Positions 48,526 to 58,370 of a stretch of DNA of 64,000 nt are shown piece by piece. Source of the DNA: Nitrosomonas marina (lineage in GTDB: Bacteria; Pseudomonadota; Gammaproteobacteria; Burkholderiales; Nitrosomonadaceae); the NCBI RefSeq assembly GCF_900111605.1, contig NZ_FOIA01000004.1, forward strand, positions 62,001 through 126,000, read 5' to 3'. Both the position numbers and the translations under genes were made by a program. Numbering within the stretch: the first letter of the stretch is position 1; each line of letters begins with the position of its first letter. Under the pieces are notes generated by a model. That model saw only the letters and a program-made list of their open reading frames with translations, made no database searches and was not told where the DNA came from.

Positions 48526-48596
48526 CGATGCCCTGATTGAAATCTTTGCGAGCAATTGTATAAATTAATATCTATTAATCAATAAGTTGATAATGT

Positions 48597-48614
48597 TGGC
48601 ACGCAAATTGCTTA
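48597..48614 (+). promoter_or_regulatory. Sigma-54 (RpoN) promoter of the PEP-CTERM gene
   Basis: TTGGCACGCAAATTGCTT matches the sigma-54 consensus TTGGCACG-N4-TTGCT at every fixed position; GG (48599-48600) and GC (48611-48612) are ten bases apart. Transcription would begin near 48624, leaving a leader of about 130 bases before the ATG at 48756. Confidence 0.85.
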
Positions 48615-48634
48615 TAATAACAGTGAGTAGTAAA

Positions 48635-48733
48635 AAAAGCCTTGAGTATTTCGCTTTTTGATTTGTTGCTTTGAGTCAATTAGATTAGAGGTTGGGGTAA
48701 ATTTAGTTATATATGTAAATTAGCGAAACGCTA
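48635..48733 (+). other. Structured 5' leader of the PEP-CTERM mRNA
   Basis: Two inverted repeats occur in the predicted leader: AAAAAGC (48635-48641) with GCTTTTT (48654-48660), and TAGCG-AAA-CGCTA (48721-48733) close to the ribosome-binding site AAGGAG (48742-48747). They may affect mRNA stability or translation. No known riboswitch fold is recognised. Confidence 0.35.
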
Positions 48734-48755
48734 AATTTGTGAAGGAGTGATTAAA

Positions 48756-49517
48756 ATGAAAAAAGAATCTAATGTAGTTTTAAAAACGGCAGTAGCGGCA
48801 GTTTTCGGATTGTCAATGGCCGGTTCAGCGCAGGCAGTACCATTTGGTGATGGCGGTGCAGCATTACAGGGTGTTTTGGACGGAATTACTGTAGCACCTA
48901 CACCTGGTAGCAGCAGCGTTAACGTGACAACGGATGAAATCGGAGACGGAATCGACAGCTGGTGGTCAATCACCGGTGCCGGTGGTTCGGTTGCATCAAT
49001 CATTGTTGAACTGGCAGCTTTTGCAAACGGCAATGAACTGGGTGTTTATGATCCAACAAATCCGGGTAGTCAAGTCACGGTTTTCTCTGGTGCTGCAACT
49101 GCTGGTAGCCAGGCTTTTCTGAGCATCAAAGTAGACGGGTCTGTGTTTGTCAACAATGTTGACTCTGGAGTTGATTTTAACGGTAATTTCTTTGGTTATT
49201 TTCTGAATGTAACCAACACCGGCAATAAATTCTATTCCGACACCAACCTGAATTTCGATGGCCTGGATCACATGGCTGCTTATCAAGGTACTAACACTGA
49301 TACAATTCAGGTGCCAACCTTGGCAGCAGGCCTGTGGACAAACAACGAGTTCGTTATGGGATGGGAAGATCTGGCTGCGCCTGTTTCAGACAGAGACTAT
49401 ACCGACATGGTATTGATCGTTGAATCTGTGATACCTGTACCAGAGCCTTCTATCCTGGCGTTGCTTGGACTGGGTATGTTGGGTTTTGTAGGCAGCCGCC
49501 GTTTGAACAAGGCATGA
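48756..49517 (+). CDS. PEP-CTERM sorted exported protein with DUF4114-like domain
   Basis: About 253 residues. Signal peptide MKKESNVVLKTAVAAVFGLS through AQA; a beta-rich body whose end FVMGWEDLAAPVSDRDYTDMVLIVE matches the DUF4114 pattern; and a C-terminal sorting signal: VPEP, a hydrophobic helix (SILALLGLGMLGFVG) and SRR. Exosortase recognises and processes such signals in strains that make an extracellular polysaccharide. The start is ATG 48756 with AAGGAG eight bases upstream. A perfect sigma-54 promoter precedes it, and a strong terminator follows. Confidence 0.9.
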   Translation: MKKESNVVLKTAVAAVFGLSMAGSAQAVPFGDGGAALQGVLDGITVAPTPGSSSVNVTTDEIGDGIDSWWSITGAGGSVASIIVELAAFANGNELGVYDPTNPGSQVTVFSGAATAGSQAFLSIKVDGSVFVNNVDSGVDFNGNFFGYFLNVTNTGNKFYSDTNLNFDGLDHMAAYQGTNTDTIQVPTLAAGLWTNNEFVMGWEDLAAPVSDRDYTDMVLIVESVIPVPEPSILALLGLGMLGFVGSRRLNKA

Positions 49518-49596
49518 TTTAGAACCTGTTTTTTCAGGTTTTAATCGAGAGTTAAGTGTAAATAATAATATGCATAGAGCTTAACTTATCAATTGA

Positions 49597-49633
49597 AAGC
49601 CTCATGGATTTTTTCTCCATGAGGCTTTTTTTG
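49597..49633 (+). terminator. Intrinsic terminator after the PEP-CTERM gene
   Basis: AAGCCTCATGGA and TCCATGAGGCTT form a 12-bp perfect stem with a short T-rich loop, followed by TTTTTTT. It is a classical rho-independent terminator for plus-strand transcripts and may also stop acnA transcripts coming from the other side. A smaller hairpin (AACCTG/CAGGTT) is present at 49522-49539. Confidence 0.85.
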
Positions 49634-49687
49634 AACATTTCAGATCTTTCTGACTGTTGTTGCGGAGGCTGCAGGACAGAATCTCAG

Positions 49688-52543
49688 TTATCCATTTAAC
49701 AGTTCTCTCAGCACATAAGGCAATATGCCGCCATGCTGATAGTATTCTTTCTCAATCGCCGTGTCGATACGGCATAACAGCTTGACTTCTTTCTGTGAGC
49801 CGTCGTCCCTGTGAATGATCAGTGTCACGTCCTGTTGCGGTTCCAGATCGCCAAGTCCGAGTATGTCGAATTTCTCGTTGCCAGTGATATCCAGCGATTT
49901 TACCGAGTCACTGTTTTTGAATTGCAGCGGCAGCACGCCCATACCGATCAGGTTGCTGCGGTGGATGCGTTCATAACTGGATGCAATTACCGCTTTGACG
50001 CCGAGTAGCTGCGTTCCTTTCGCCGCCCAGTCCCGGCTGGAACCGGTGCCGTACTCCTTGCCGCCAAAAACAACGGTTGAAACACCCTGTGACCGATATT
50101 TCATTGCGGCATCATAAATACTCATTTCTTCCGCTTCCTGATTTTCAGACCGATAAAGCGTCACACCACCTTCGCTGCCCGGTACCATGAGATTGCGAAT
50201 ACGCACATTGGCAAAGGTGCCGCGCATCATGACTTCATGGTTGCCTCGCCGGGAGCCGTAACTGTTGAAATCATTCTGCGCTACATCATTGTCCAGCAGA
50301 TACCTGCCGGCGGGTGAGGCCGCCTTGATCGCGCCGGCTGGGCTGATATGGTCGGTCGTGACGGAATCACCGAAAATACCCAGTGCATACGCATCTTTGA
50401 TTTCGTGAACAATGTCATTCTCGTCGAGCTGTAGTGAAAAATTTTCAAAGAAAGGCGGTTCGGCGATATAGGTGGACGCAGGCCAGTTATATGTTTCACC
50501 GGCGGTCGAGGAAATATCGTTCCAAAGCGGATGATCCTTGGTCAGATCGCTGTAGAGCTTACGGAAAGTGTCGGCATTTGTGGCAAACTTCATCAGTACC
50601 TGTATTTCTTCACTGCTTGGCCAGATGTCTTTAAGCCATACCGGATTGTTTTCAGAGTCTGTTCCCAGCGGCTCGCTGGTAAGATCCTTCAGTACTGTGC
50701 CGGCAATCGCGTAGGCAACCACCAGCGGCGGTGAAGCCAGAAAATTCGCGCGGATGTTCGGGTGGATCCGGGCCTCGAAATTGCGATTGCCCGAGAGTAC
50801 GGCGGCACAGACCAGATCGTTCTTGACGACCGCTTCCTCAATCGGTTCGGCCAGTGGTCCGGCGTTGCCGATACAGGTAGTACAACCATAACCCGCCAGG
50901 GTAAAGCCCAGTTTTTCAAGTGCATCCAGTAAACCAGTATGTGTAAGGTAGTCCGACACAACCCTGGAGCCCGGCGCCAGGGATGTTTTAATATGGCGCT
51001 TGACGGACAGTCCCTTTTCCACGGCCTTTTTTGCCAGCAATCCTGCTGCAATCAGAACGCTGGGGTTGGATGTGTTGGTGCAGGAAGTAATGGCTGCGAT
51101 CAGAATATCGCCGTGGCCGAGCTCAATAGTGCCGTTGTTCAGCGGCGGGTCCGGTGTTTCAGTGCTGGGTGTAGGATGATTGCTGACCATTTCGGTTACA
51201 TTGCGGTCGCTGTTATCGGACAGGCAACTCTCATCAGGAACATTCGTTTCAAGACGTGTGCAAAGTTCTGCTTCTTCTGCGTTCAGTTGACGTGTTTGAT
51301 AGCGTTTTTCCAATTCATCGTGCTGTTTTCCGTATCCATTTTCTGCAACCGGTTTGCTGAAAAGCTCGGTGAAACGATCTTTCATTTCTGCCATATCGAT
51401 ACGGTCCTGCGGCCTTTTGGGGCCGGCAAGGGATGGCGAAACCGTGCTCAGGTCGAGCGTCAATACCTCACTGTAATCTATCTCACCCTGGCGGGGTACG
51501 CCATACATTTCCTGTGCTTTAAAATACTGTTGGAAAGCTGCAATATCGTCATCGCTGCGTCCCGTTCCTTTGAAATACTCAATGGTAGCATCGTCTACGG
51601 GGAAGAATCCCATTGTCGCGCCATATTCCGGCGCCATGTTGGCAATAGTGGCGCGGTCCGGGACAGTCAAGGACGCGGTACCTTCACCGAAAAATTCTAC
51701 AAACTTGCCGACCACGTTAGCGTTGCGCAGCATTTCCGTAACCGTGAGCACCAGATCGGTGGCGGTTACACCTTCACGTAATTTGCCGGTCAGATTGACG
51801 CCGATCACATCTGGCGTCAGGAAGTACACTGGTTGTCCAAGCATGCCTGCCTCGGCCTCTATGCCGCCAACCCCCCAGCCTACGACGCCGATGCCGTTAA
51901 TCATGGTGGTATGTGAGTCGGTTCCTACCAGCGTATCCGGATAAATGGTACCGCTGTTCTGGTGAACACCATGTGCAAGATGCTCCAGGTTTACCTGGTG
52001 AACAATGCCGATTCCCGGTGGTACGACCTTGAAGGTGTCAAATGCCTGCATGCCCCATTTGATAAACTGATAGCGCTCGTGATTGCGCTCAAATTCAATT
52101 TCCATATTGAGTTTGAGTGCATCCTTGGTGCCATAGTGATCAACCTGAATAGAGTGATCTACAACCAGATCAACCGGAACAAGTGGTTCGATGCGTTCAG
52201 GATTCTTTCCCAGTTTTTCAGCTGCGCTGCGCATGGCTGCCAGATCCACAAGCAATGGTACGCCGGTAAAGTCCTGCAAAACGATACGTGAGACAACAAA
52301 TGGAATTTCATGTGTTCTTGCCGCATCAGGTTCCCATTTGGCCAGCTGCCTGACGTGTGTTTCAGTAATTTTTTTTCCGTCACAATTTCGCAGTACCGAT
52401 TCCAGAATGATTCGTATGCATACCGGTAACCGTGAAATATTGCCGAGTCCGTGTTTTTCCAGTGCTGGAAGGGAATAGTACCGTGCCGTTTTCCCCTCAG
52501 AAATCGTCAGTTCCTGGATGCTGTTGAATAAATTTTGAGTCAT
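49688..52543 (-). CDS. acnA: Aconitate hydratase A
   Basis: 951-residue [4Fe-4S] enzyme of the TCA cycle, converting citrate to isocitrate. Motifs: [26 protein letters not shown] kept in pieces ([18 protein letters not shown]), cluster Cys in [10 protein letters not shown] and [10 protein letters not shown], and [16 protein letters not shown]. The protein is about 60 residues longer than E. coli AcnA because of a hydrophilic linker (about residues 400-472) before the [15 protein letters not shown] motif. Its promoter region is next to a MITE-like repeat. Confidence 0.95.
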   Translation of the reverse strand: MTQNLFNSIQELTISEGKTARYYSLPALEKHGLGNISRLPVCIRIILESVLRNCDGKKITETHVRQLAKWEPDAARTHEIPFVVSRIVLQDFTGVPLLVDLAAMRSAAEKLGKNPERIEPLVPVDLVVDHSIQVDHYGTKDALKLNMEIEFERNHERYQFIKWGMQAFDTFKVVPPGIGIVHQVNLEHLAHGVHQNSGTIYPDTLVGTDSHTTMINGIGVVGWGVGGIEAEAGMLGQPVYFLTPDVIGVNLTGKLREGVTATDLVLTVTEMLRNANVVGKFVEFFGEGTASLTVPDRATIANMAPEYGATMGFFPVDDATIEYFKGTGRSDDDIAAFQQYFKAQEMYGVPRQGEIDYSEVLTLDLSTVSPSLAGPKRPQDRIDMAEMKDRFTELFSKPVAENGYGKQHDELEKRYQTRQLNAEEAELCTRLETNVPDESCLSDNSDRNVTEMVSNHPTPSTETPDPPLNNGTIELGHGDILIAAITSCTNTSNPSVLIAAGLLAKKAVEKGLSVKRHIKTSLAPGSRVVSDYLTHTGLLDALEKLGFTLAGYGCTTCIGNAGPLAEPIEEAVVKNDLVCAAVLSGNRNFEARIHPNIRANFLASPPLVVAYAIAGTVLKDLTSEPLGTDSENNPVWLKDIWPSSEEIQVLMKFATNADTFRKLYSDLTKDHPLWNDISSTAGETYNWPASTYIAEPPFFENFSLQLDENDIVHEIKDAYALGIFGDSVTTDHISPAGAIKAASPAGRYLLDNDVAQNDFNSYGSRRGNHEVMMRGTFANVRIRNLMVPGSEGGVTLYRSENQEAEEMSIYDAAMKYRSQGVSTVVFGGKEYGTGSSRDWAAKGTQLLGVKAVIASSYERIHRSNLIGMGVLPLQFKNSDSVKSLDITGNEKFDILGLGDLEPQQDVTLIIHRDDGSQKEVKLLCRIDTAIEKEYYQHGGILPYVLRELLNG

Positions 52544-52591
52544 GGTCCGTTCCTCGATAAAGCAAATTGTTTGTCGGTGAGGTAATGCCTA

Positions 52592-52855
52592 GTACTCTAT
52601 CAATATGATATTGCCAGGTACAGCGTTACCGTGGTGTTATGGAGCAAGGCACAGTACGCGGGAAAGGGTTGTTCCCTTTTCAAGTACTGTAACACGGCTG
52701 CAGGACACCACGGTAACGCCCTGTGGGTGAGCTTTTCAGCGTCCATGGGCTGCGTTGTGTCTTTTGGTAATAGAGCGACTATTTCCTGCAAGACACGCCT
52801 TGCCATGAACACTGACAAGCGCACTGAACCCGGCAATATCATACTGATAGAGTAC
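52592..52855. repeat. MITE-like element with terminal inverted repeats and internal hairpins
   Basis: The ends are inverted copies of about 34 bp with 4 mismatches: GTACTCTATCAATATGATAT... at 52592-52625 and its complement at 52822-52855. Inside lies a second perfect 15-bp inverted pair (GCGTTACCGTGGTGT at 52623-52637 and 52705-52719) enclosing a further stem-loop (ACAGTAC/GTACTGT with GAAAGGG/CCCTTTTC). It is 264 bp and encodes no convincing protein. No target duplication could be recognised. Confidence 0.75.
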
Positions 52856-52969
52856 CAGTGTTTGAAGGTGGTATTGTATCGTGCGAATGCCTGAATATAA
52901 AGATTATGAACAGGGTAGTGCGCTGCAAATGCTTACAGCTGTTTGAACATTGAAACAGGAAACCGTAGA

Positions 52970-53046
52970 TGGGGTGGCTGATGGGACTCGAACCCACGAC
53001 AACCGGAATCACAATCCGGGACTCTACCAACTGAGCTACAGCCACC
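52970..53046 (-). tRNA. tRNA-His (GTG)
   Basis: Minus-strand sequence folds as a cloverleaf: acceptor GTGGCTG with CAGCCAC, anticodon stem CCGGA/TCCGG around TTGTGAT (anticodon GTG), T arm with GGTTCGAGTCC. The extra 5' G (position -1) opposite C73, the histidine-tRNA identity element, is encoded, and so is the 3' CCA. Confidence 0.95.
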
Positions 53047-53132
53047 GTTGAAAGCGACGTGCTGTCGCCTCGTTTTAACCAAACTGGTAAGGTTTGACGT
53101 AATCAGAAACCAATTATCAGATAGGAACAGTA

Positions 53133-53209
53133 TGGCGTGCCCGACAGGGATCGAACCTGTAACCCCCAGCTTAGAAGGCTGGTGCTCTATCCAATTGAGC
53201 TACGGGCAC
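53133..53209 (-). tRNA. tRNA-Arg (TCT)
   Basis: Minus strand: acceptor GTGCCCG/CGGGCAC, anticodon stem CCAGC/GCTGG around CTTCTAA (anticodon TCT), T loop GGTTCGATCCC, and encoded CCA. It reads AGA codons. It lies between the His and Pro tRNAs. Confidence 0.95.
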
Positions 53210-53247
53210 CTTACCGGACAAGCCTAATGTATATCTAAGGCAGTAAT

Positions 53248-53324
53248 TGGTCGGGGTGGAGAGATTCGAACTCCCGACATCCTGGTCCCAAACCAGGCGC
53301 GCTACCAGGCTACGCTACACCCCG
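53248..53324 (-). tRNA. tRNA-Pro (TGG)
   Basis: Minus strand: acceptor CGGGGTG/CACCCCG, anticodon stem CCTGG/CCAGG around TTTGGGA (anticodon TGG), T arm GAGTTCGAATCTC, discriminator A and encoded CCA. It is the first of three clustered minus-strand tRNAs downstream of rho. Confidence 0.95.
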
Positions 53325-53410
53325 AAAAGGGTGAACTATACTCTTTCAACGCAAAAAGGTCAATTTATAGCGAGATGATTTATTCAGGTAAATAATTGCC
53401 AGCCGGGTAA

Positions 53411-54670
53411 TCAGACTCTCTTCATGGAATCGAAGAAATCAGCATTGTTTTTGGTCGCTTTAATTTTATCCAGCAGGAATGCCATGGCATCCATGTCATC
53501 CATCGGATGCAGCAATTTGCGTAAAACCCAGATTTTTTGCAGAACATCTGGTTCGATCAACAGTTCTTCCCGGCGGGTTCCTGAACGGTTGACATTGATA
53601 GCAGGATAAATACGTTTCTCGGCCATGCGGCGTTCAAGATGGATTTCCAAATTGCCTGTGCCCTTGAATTCTTCGTATATCACATCATCCATACGTGATC
53701 CGGTATCAATCAATGCGGTTGCGATAATCGTCAGCGATCCGCCTTCTTCAATATTACGGGCCGCTCCAAAAAAACGCTTTGGCCGCTGAAGTGCATTGGC
53801 ATCGACACCACCCGTCAAAACCTTGCCTGAAGCTGGTGCGACAGTGTTATAGGCGCGTGCCAGCCGTGTAATCGAATCGAGCAGAATAACGACGTCCTTT
53901 TTGTGCTCGACCAGGCGTTTGGCTTTCTCGATGACCATATCCGCCACTTGCACGTGGCGCATGGCTGCTTCGTCAAACGTGGATGAAACAACTTCCCCTC
54001 TGACGGAACGGATCATTTCAGTGACTTCTTCAGGGCGTTCGTCTATCAGCAGCACCATCAAAATGACATCCGGATAATTCGCTGCGATAGAGTGCGCAAT
54101 ATGCTGAAGCATTACTGTCTTACCCGATTTTGGGCTAGCTACAAGCAGTCCGCGCTGACCTTTTCCAATCGGTGCAATCAGATCGATAATACGACCGGTA
54201 ATGTTTTCCTCGGCCTTGATGTCACGTTCAAGCTTTAATGGCTCGGTTGGAAATAACGGCGTCAAATTTTCAAAGAGTATTTTATTCTTGGAGTTTTCGG
54301 GCGGTTCACTGTTGACTTTGTCGACCTTGACCAGTGCAAAATAACGCTCGCCATCCTTGGGGGGGCGAATTTCTCCGTCAATTGAATCACCTGTATGCAG
54401 GTTAAAGCGTCTTATCTGGCTAGGTGAAATATAAATATCATCAGGCCCTGCAAGGTAAGAAGTATCCGGTGAGCGCAGAAAGCCAAAGCCGTCCTGTAAA
54501 ACTTCAAGCGTGCCCTGACCATATATGCTTTCCCCTTTTTTAGCCTGATTTTTCAACAATGCAAAAATCAGATCCTGTTTTCGCATTCTGTTGGCACCGT
54601 CAAGTTCATTTTCGGTAGCCATTTTGATCAATTCGGTAACGTGAAGATGTTTGAGATCAGATAAGCGCAT
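53411..54670 (-). CDS. rho: Transcription termination factor Rho
   Basis: 419 residues, the same length as E. coli Rho. N-terminal cold-shock-like RNA-binding domain with [29 protein letters not shown] in pieces; ATPase domain with the P-loop [15 protein letters not shown], the Q-loop and [15 protein letters not shown]; and the [21 protein letters not shown] region. It ends RNA synthesis at unstructured C-rich transcripts. trxA lies upstream, in the conserved trxA-rho order. Confidence 0.97.
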   Translation of the reverse strand: MRLSDLKHLHVTELIKMATENELDGANRMRKQDLIFALLKNQAKKGESIYGQGTLEVLQDGFGFLRSPDTSYLAGPDDIYISPSQIRRFNLHTGDSIDGEIRPPKDGERYFALVKVDKVNSEPPENSKNKILFENLTPLFPTEPLKLERDIKAEENITGRIIDLIAPIGKGQRGLLVASPKSGKTVMLQHIAHSIAANYPDVILMVLLIDERPEEVTEMIRSVRGEVVSSTFDEAAMRHVQVADMVIEKAKRLVEHKKDVVILLDSITRLARAYNTVAPASGKVLTGGVDANALQRPKRFFGAARNIEEGGSLTIIATALIDTGSRMDDVIYEEFKGTGNLEIHLERRMAEKRIYPAINVNRSGTRREELLIEPDVLQKIWVLRKLLHPMDDMDAMAFLLDKIKATKNNADFFDSMKRV

Positions 54671-54774
54671 GAAGAAGCTCTTTGATATTGATAGTTAATA
54701 CGTAGAAAAAAGAAATTTAACGTAAACGATGAACGTCGGAAGGAATGCTGCTGATGGGATAAAATATAGAGTTA

Positions 54775-54808
54775 GAAAAAAAGAGCGAGGCGGTTGGTCG
54801 CCAGCTCT
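54775..54808 (-). terminator. Intrinsic terminator between trxA and rho
   Basis: On the minus strand: AGAGC-T-GGCG...CGCC-TC-GCTCT followed by TTTTTTTC. It lies 30-60 bp after the trxA stop, so rho must be transcribed from its own promoter or by read-through. Confidence 0.75.
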
Positions 54809-54838
54809 CTATTGATTTAATATGTGAGCATAACGGCT

Positions 54839-55165
54839 TTAAAGATGGCTGTCAACAAATGCGGTAAGCTGGGATTTTGATAATGCACCTACTTTGGTTG
54901 CTTCAACGTTGCCGTCTTTGAACAGCATCAATGTTGGTATGCCCCGAATGCCATATTTTGGCGGGGTAACTTGATTTTCATCGATATTCAGCTTGGCGAT
55001 TTTGAGGCGACCGTCGTATTCACCGGCAATTTCATCCAGAATTGGTGCAATCATCTTGCAGGGGCCGCACCATTCAGCCCAATAATCAACCAGGACAGGC
55101 AAGGAAGACTGTAAAACCTCAGTTTCGAAATTGGCATCAGTAACGTAGTGTATGTGCTGACTCAT
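54839..55165 (-). CDS. trxA: Thioredoxin 1
   Basis: 108-residue cytosolic disulfide reductase with the active motif [12 protein letters not shown] near residues 31-40 and the cis-Pro motif [12 protein letters not shown] near 76. Length is that of classical TrxA. A strong GAGGATC ribosome-binding site region precedes the ATG. Confidence 0.97.
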   Translation of the reverse strand: MSQHIHYVTDANFETEVLQSSLPVLVDYWAEWCGPCKMIAPILDEIAGEYDGRLKIAKLNIDENQVTPPKYGIRGIPTLMLFKDGNVEATKVGALSKSQLTAFVDSHL

Positions 55166-55527
55166 AAGATCCTCGTTAGAAATTAATTCCGGTTTTTTTT
55201 ATGAAATGATGATGCTCAATGTGTCAATGCTTTCAGGAAGCTTTGCATAGAGCAATTCTCGTTAAGCAGAGTCGAAAACTCGATTAATTTGCAATCCTAT
55301 ATAAAAATCCGGTAAAAGGGAAGTGTCAATCGCAATCAATTGGCTTATGCATAAATTTTGGTTCATTATTTGTGGTTATCTGCAAAAAAATTTATTTACA
55401 TTTTTTTTGGTTTTGCGATTGAAAGCTGTATGCCGGTCATGTGCATGATCAATATCGCTACCGGAAACTGAATTCAATCTGCGTGCAAAAAGAAACAGAG
55501 AAACAACATCGATGATTATGGTTTTAC
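55166..55527. other. Divergent intergenic region trxA / DNA glycosylase
   Basis: About 360 bp, AT-rich, with no gene that can be supported. It must hold divergent promoters for trxA and for the downstream glycosylase. No repeats or structured RNA were recognised. Confidence 0.5.
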
Positions 55528-56145
55528 ATGATGCCTGACTACTGGTTACAAGCAACGCAGGAATTGGCTGCCAGAGATGCGGTTATGCGGGATCTTATCC
55601 AGTGCTATGATGATGTCGCGCTTAAATCACGCGGCGATGCTTTCTGCACGCTTGCACGTTCGATTGTTGGGCAGCAGATTTCTGTAAAAGCCGCAGAAAG
55701 TGTGTGGCAAAAATTTCAAAAGGCCATACCGGATATGACACCGCATGCAATTCATGACGCTGATGACAGTATGTTGCGGGCTTGTGGTCTGTCGCTTCGA
55801 AAAATCAGCTATCTAAAGGACTTGTCGCGCCATTTCAGGGAAGATATGCTTGATGTTTCGGCATGGGAAGCAGCAGATGATGAAGCGCTCATCGCACAAC
55901 TGGTCCGGATTAAGGGAATAGGTCGTTGGACTGCCGAGATGTTTCTGATTTTTCATATGTTGCGCCCTGATGTGTTACCGCTTGATGATATCGGTCTGCA
56001 ACGTGCAATTTGCAGGCATTATTTTGATAATCAATCTGTCAACAAACAAGACATGCGAAAACTGGCCGAACGCTGGCAGCCATGGCGCTCGGTTGCGACC
56101 TGGTATTTATGGCGCAGTCTGGATCCGTTACCGGTAGAATATTGA
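55528..56145 (+). CDS. AlkA-type DNA-3-methyladenine glycosylase (HhH-GPD family)
   Basis: 205 residues. The helix-hairpin-helix motif and catalytic loop are RIKGIGRWTAEMFLIFHMLRPDVLPLDDIGL (broken: IKGIGRWTAE then DVLPLDDIGLQRA), where the Asp in LPLDD is the expected catalytic residue. ARSIVGQQISVKAA near residue 44 is also typical. It removes alkylated bases. It lacks the N-terminal domain of E. coli AlkA. Confidence 0.88.
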   Translation: MMPDYWLQATQELAARDAVMRDLIQCYDDVALKSRGDAFCTLARSIVGQQISVKAAESVWQKFQKAIPDMTPHAIHDADDSMLRACGLSLRKISYLKDLSRHFREDMLDVSAWEAADDEALIAQLVRIKGIGRWTAEMFLIFHMLRPDVLPLDDIGLQRAICRHYFDNQSVNKQDMRKLAERWQPWRSVATWYLWRSLDPLPVEY

Positions 56146-56355
56146 TCCATGGGTATTAAGATTTTGGTTAAACACGCATGTCAGGATCATTCGATCATTC
56201 AGATTGATCCGTCAATTTACTTCTGAGCACCGTGTGGTGACGGCAACGTGGATTGCATGCCTTTTTGCTTTGCCCGTAGATAGAATTACAAACAGCCTAC
56301 GGCACAGATTTATCGGTACATTTTTTGAGACCAACATGACATATCGTATTTATCA

Positions 56356-57513
56356 ATGAAACTTAATTATTTTGACCATAACGCAACTACTCGCGTTGAT
56401 GATGTGGTGATGGAGGCGATGCTGCCTTACTTTCAACATGAGTATGGTAACGCGTCCAGCCGTCATGCCCTCGGAACGGTTGCAAGGCGCGCTATTGACA
56501 AAGCGCGTGAGCAGGTGGCGGCGGCAGTCGGGGTTCAGCCTGTACAGGTAATTTTTGCCAGCGGTGGATCTGAAGCAAACAATCTGTTTATTCGCGGAGC
56601 AGCGGACAGTCTGCAACCGGGTCATATGGCAATCAGTGCGGTTGAGCATCCTTGTGTTTTGAAACCAGCTCAGGCTCTGGCGCAGCGTTCAGTAGGACGC
56701 TGGACTTTGCAGCGACTGGCAGTTAATCAGCGCGGACAGACTGATCTGGCAGCGGCGCGGGAGGCGATGTCGACGAAAAAACCCGTACTGGTTTCTGTAA
56801 TGCTGGCGAACAATGAAACCGGTGTAATTCAGGATGTTGCTGCAATTGCAGACTTCGCACGTTCGCAGGAGGCCTATGTGCATACCGATGCGGTACAGGG
56901 ATTGGGTAAGATTACAGTCGATTTCGCAGCGCTTAATGTGCATGCCATGACGCTGTCGTCTCACAAAATTTACGGGCCCAAAGGAGCAGCCGCTTTGATT
57001 GTTGACAAGCGGTTGTTATTGAAGCCATTGATATATGGTGGTGGTCATGAGAACGGATTGCGATCAGGTACAGAGAATGTTCCGGCAATCGTCGGTTTTG
57101 GTGTCGCATGCGAACTTGCCAAAGCGCGCATGCTGGACACCGCGCAGCATGTTGCGCGACTGCGTGATACGCTGGAGCAGGGCCTTATTCGTATGGGGGC
57201 GGAAATTTTTGGTGCGGGCGCTGAACGTATTCCGAATACCACTTATTTCGCTCTGCCGGACGTAGAAGGGGATACACTGGTTGTAAAACTGGACAAGATG
57301 GGTTTTGCAGTTGCCAGCGGCGCGGCCTGTTCCAGTGTCAATCCGGGGCAAAGTCATGTGCTTGAGGCAATGCAGGTAGACCCGCTGCTTGCGCGCTGTG
57401 CAGTACGGGTCAGTCTCGGGCGCAGCAATACGCAGGCGCAGATCGAGGAGTTTCTGGCAGCGACGCAAAAAATTGTAGAAGCGCTCAGAAGTATGAGTAG
57501 CCTGTCCTTTTAA
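56356..57513 (+). CDS. Cysteine desulfurase family protein (NifS/IscS-like)
   Basis: 385-residue PLP enzyme. N-terminal YFDHNATTRVDDVVMEAM; ANNETGVIQDV; the PLP lysine in LSSHKIYGPKGAAAL near residue 202; and the catalytic Cys loop ASGAACSSVNPGQSHVL near residue 320. It lies alone, without iscU, sufE or other Fe-S genes, so it may serve tRNA thiolation or another sulfur use. Confidence 0.88.
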   Translation: MKLNYFDHNATTRVDDVVMEAMLPYFQHEYGNASSRHALGTVARRAIDKAREQVAAAVGVQPVQVIFASGGSEANNLFIRGAADSLQPGHMAISAVEHPCVLKPAQALAQRSVGRWTLQRLAVNQRGQTDLAAAREAMSTKKPVLVSVMLANNETGVIQDVAAIADFARSQEAYVHTDAVQGLGKITVDFAALNVHAMTLSSHKIYGPKGAAALIVDKRLLLKPLIYGGGHENGLRSGTENVPAIVGFGVACELAKARMLDTAQHVARLRDTLEQGLIRMGAEIFGAGAERIPNTTYFALPDVEGDTLVVKLDKMGFAVASGAACSSVNPGQSHVLEAMQVDPLLARCAVRVSLGRSNTQAQIEEFLAATQKIVEALRSMSSLSF

Positions 57514-57620
57514 CCGGTTGTTGTGCGGTTGTTGTATTTTGATACTTCAATTTTCAGCAACCTGCACGCTATTCGGGTTAAAATCTCGTACTCTATAATA
57601 AATGATCCGAATTCAAATAC

Positions 57621-58355
57621 GTGAACGCTGTCAAAGCGATTATTCTGAGTGCCGGTCAGGGCCGGCGTTTGCTGCCGCTGACCGAAAATTCTCCGAAATG
57701 TCTGTTATCCGTTGCTGACAAACCTGTGCTGGCCTGGCAGATCGATGCGCTGCGCGCGGCTGGTGTGCGTGAAATATCCATTGTGGCGGGTTTTCAGGTA
57801 GGCCAGATAGAAGCATTGCTGCGGACTAATTATGCAGATTGCGACAAGATCAGGGTTGTGTTCAATCCATTTTATGAAGTAGCGGATAATCTGGCCAGTT
57901 GCTGGTTGGCACGCGACGTCATGGATAATGATTTTTTGTTGCTAAACGGCGACACAGTGATCGAACCGGCATTGCTGTCGCAAGTATTGAATTCGCCGTC
58001 TGCCCCGATTACACTGAGCGTGGATTTCAAAGAAAGCTATGACGCAGATGATATGAAAGTGCAACTTGATGCGGATGGCTGGGTCAAACAGGTCAGCAAG
58101 ATTGTGCCGCCAAGCGACATTGATGCCGAGTCGATCGGTCTCGTATACTTCCGCGAAGAGGGGCCGGTTTATTTCAACCAGGCGGTTGAGGAAGCGCTGC
58201 GTCACCCAGCCGAATTGAAGTCCTGGTACCTGTCTATCATTGACAAGCTTGCTCGCCAGCGTCTTGTCAATTCGTGTTCTGTAAGGGGGTTTCGCTGGTG
58301 CGAAATCGACTTCATAGAGGACTTGGCCCGGGCTGGGATGCTTTTTTCGAAGTAA
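57621..58355 (+). CDS. NTP-transferase domain protein (LicC/phosphocholine-cytidylyltransferase-like)
   Basis: 244 residues starting at GTG 57621. The nucleotidyltransferase signature AIILSAGQGRRLLPLTENSPKCLL near the N-terminus (shown in parts: LSAGQGRRL, PKCLL) and a LLNGDTVIEPAL metal-binding Asp near 112 match sugar-phosphate and choline-phosphate nucleotidyltransferases. It heads a tight cluster of four genes (HIT protein, desaturase, phosphoglycerate-mutase-like). The activated substrate is unknown. Confidence 0.78.
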   Translation: MNAVKAIILSAGQGRRLLPLTENSPKCLLSVADKPVLAWQIDALRAAGVREISIVAGFQVGQIEALLRTNYADCDKIRVVFNPFYEVADNLASCWLARDVMDNDFLLLNGDTVIEPALLSQVLNSPSAPITLSVDFKESYDADDMKVQLDADGWVKQVSKIVPPSDIDAESIGLVYFREEGPVYFNQAVEEALRHPAELKSWYLSIIDKLARQRLVNSCSVRGFRWCEIDFIEDLARAGMLFSK

Positions 58356-58370
58356 TTGCAAGGAGCGAAG

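Noticed and set aside
50939..51781. 280-codon plus-strand frame inside acnA
   Set aside because: It is antisense to acnA, has no recognisable motifs and is Cys-rich in a way typical of shadow frames.
52600..52842. 80-codon minus-strand frame spanning the MITE-like element
   Set aside because: It lies wholly inside the inverted-repeat element and has no recognisable similarity; the frame follows from the repeat structure.
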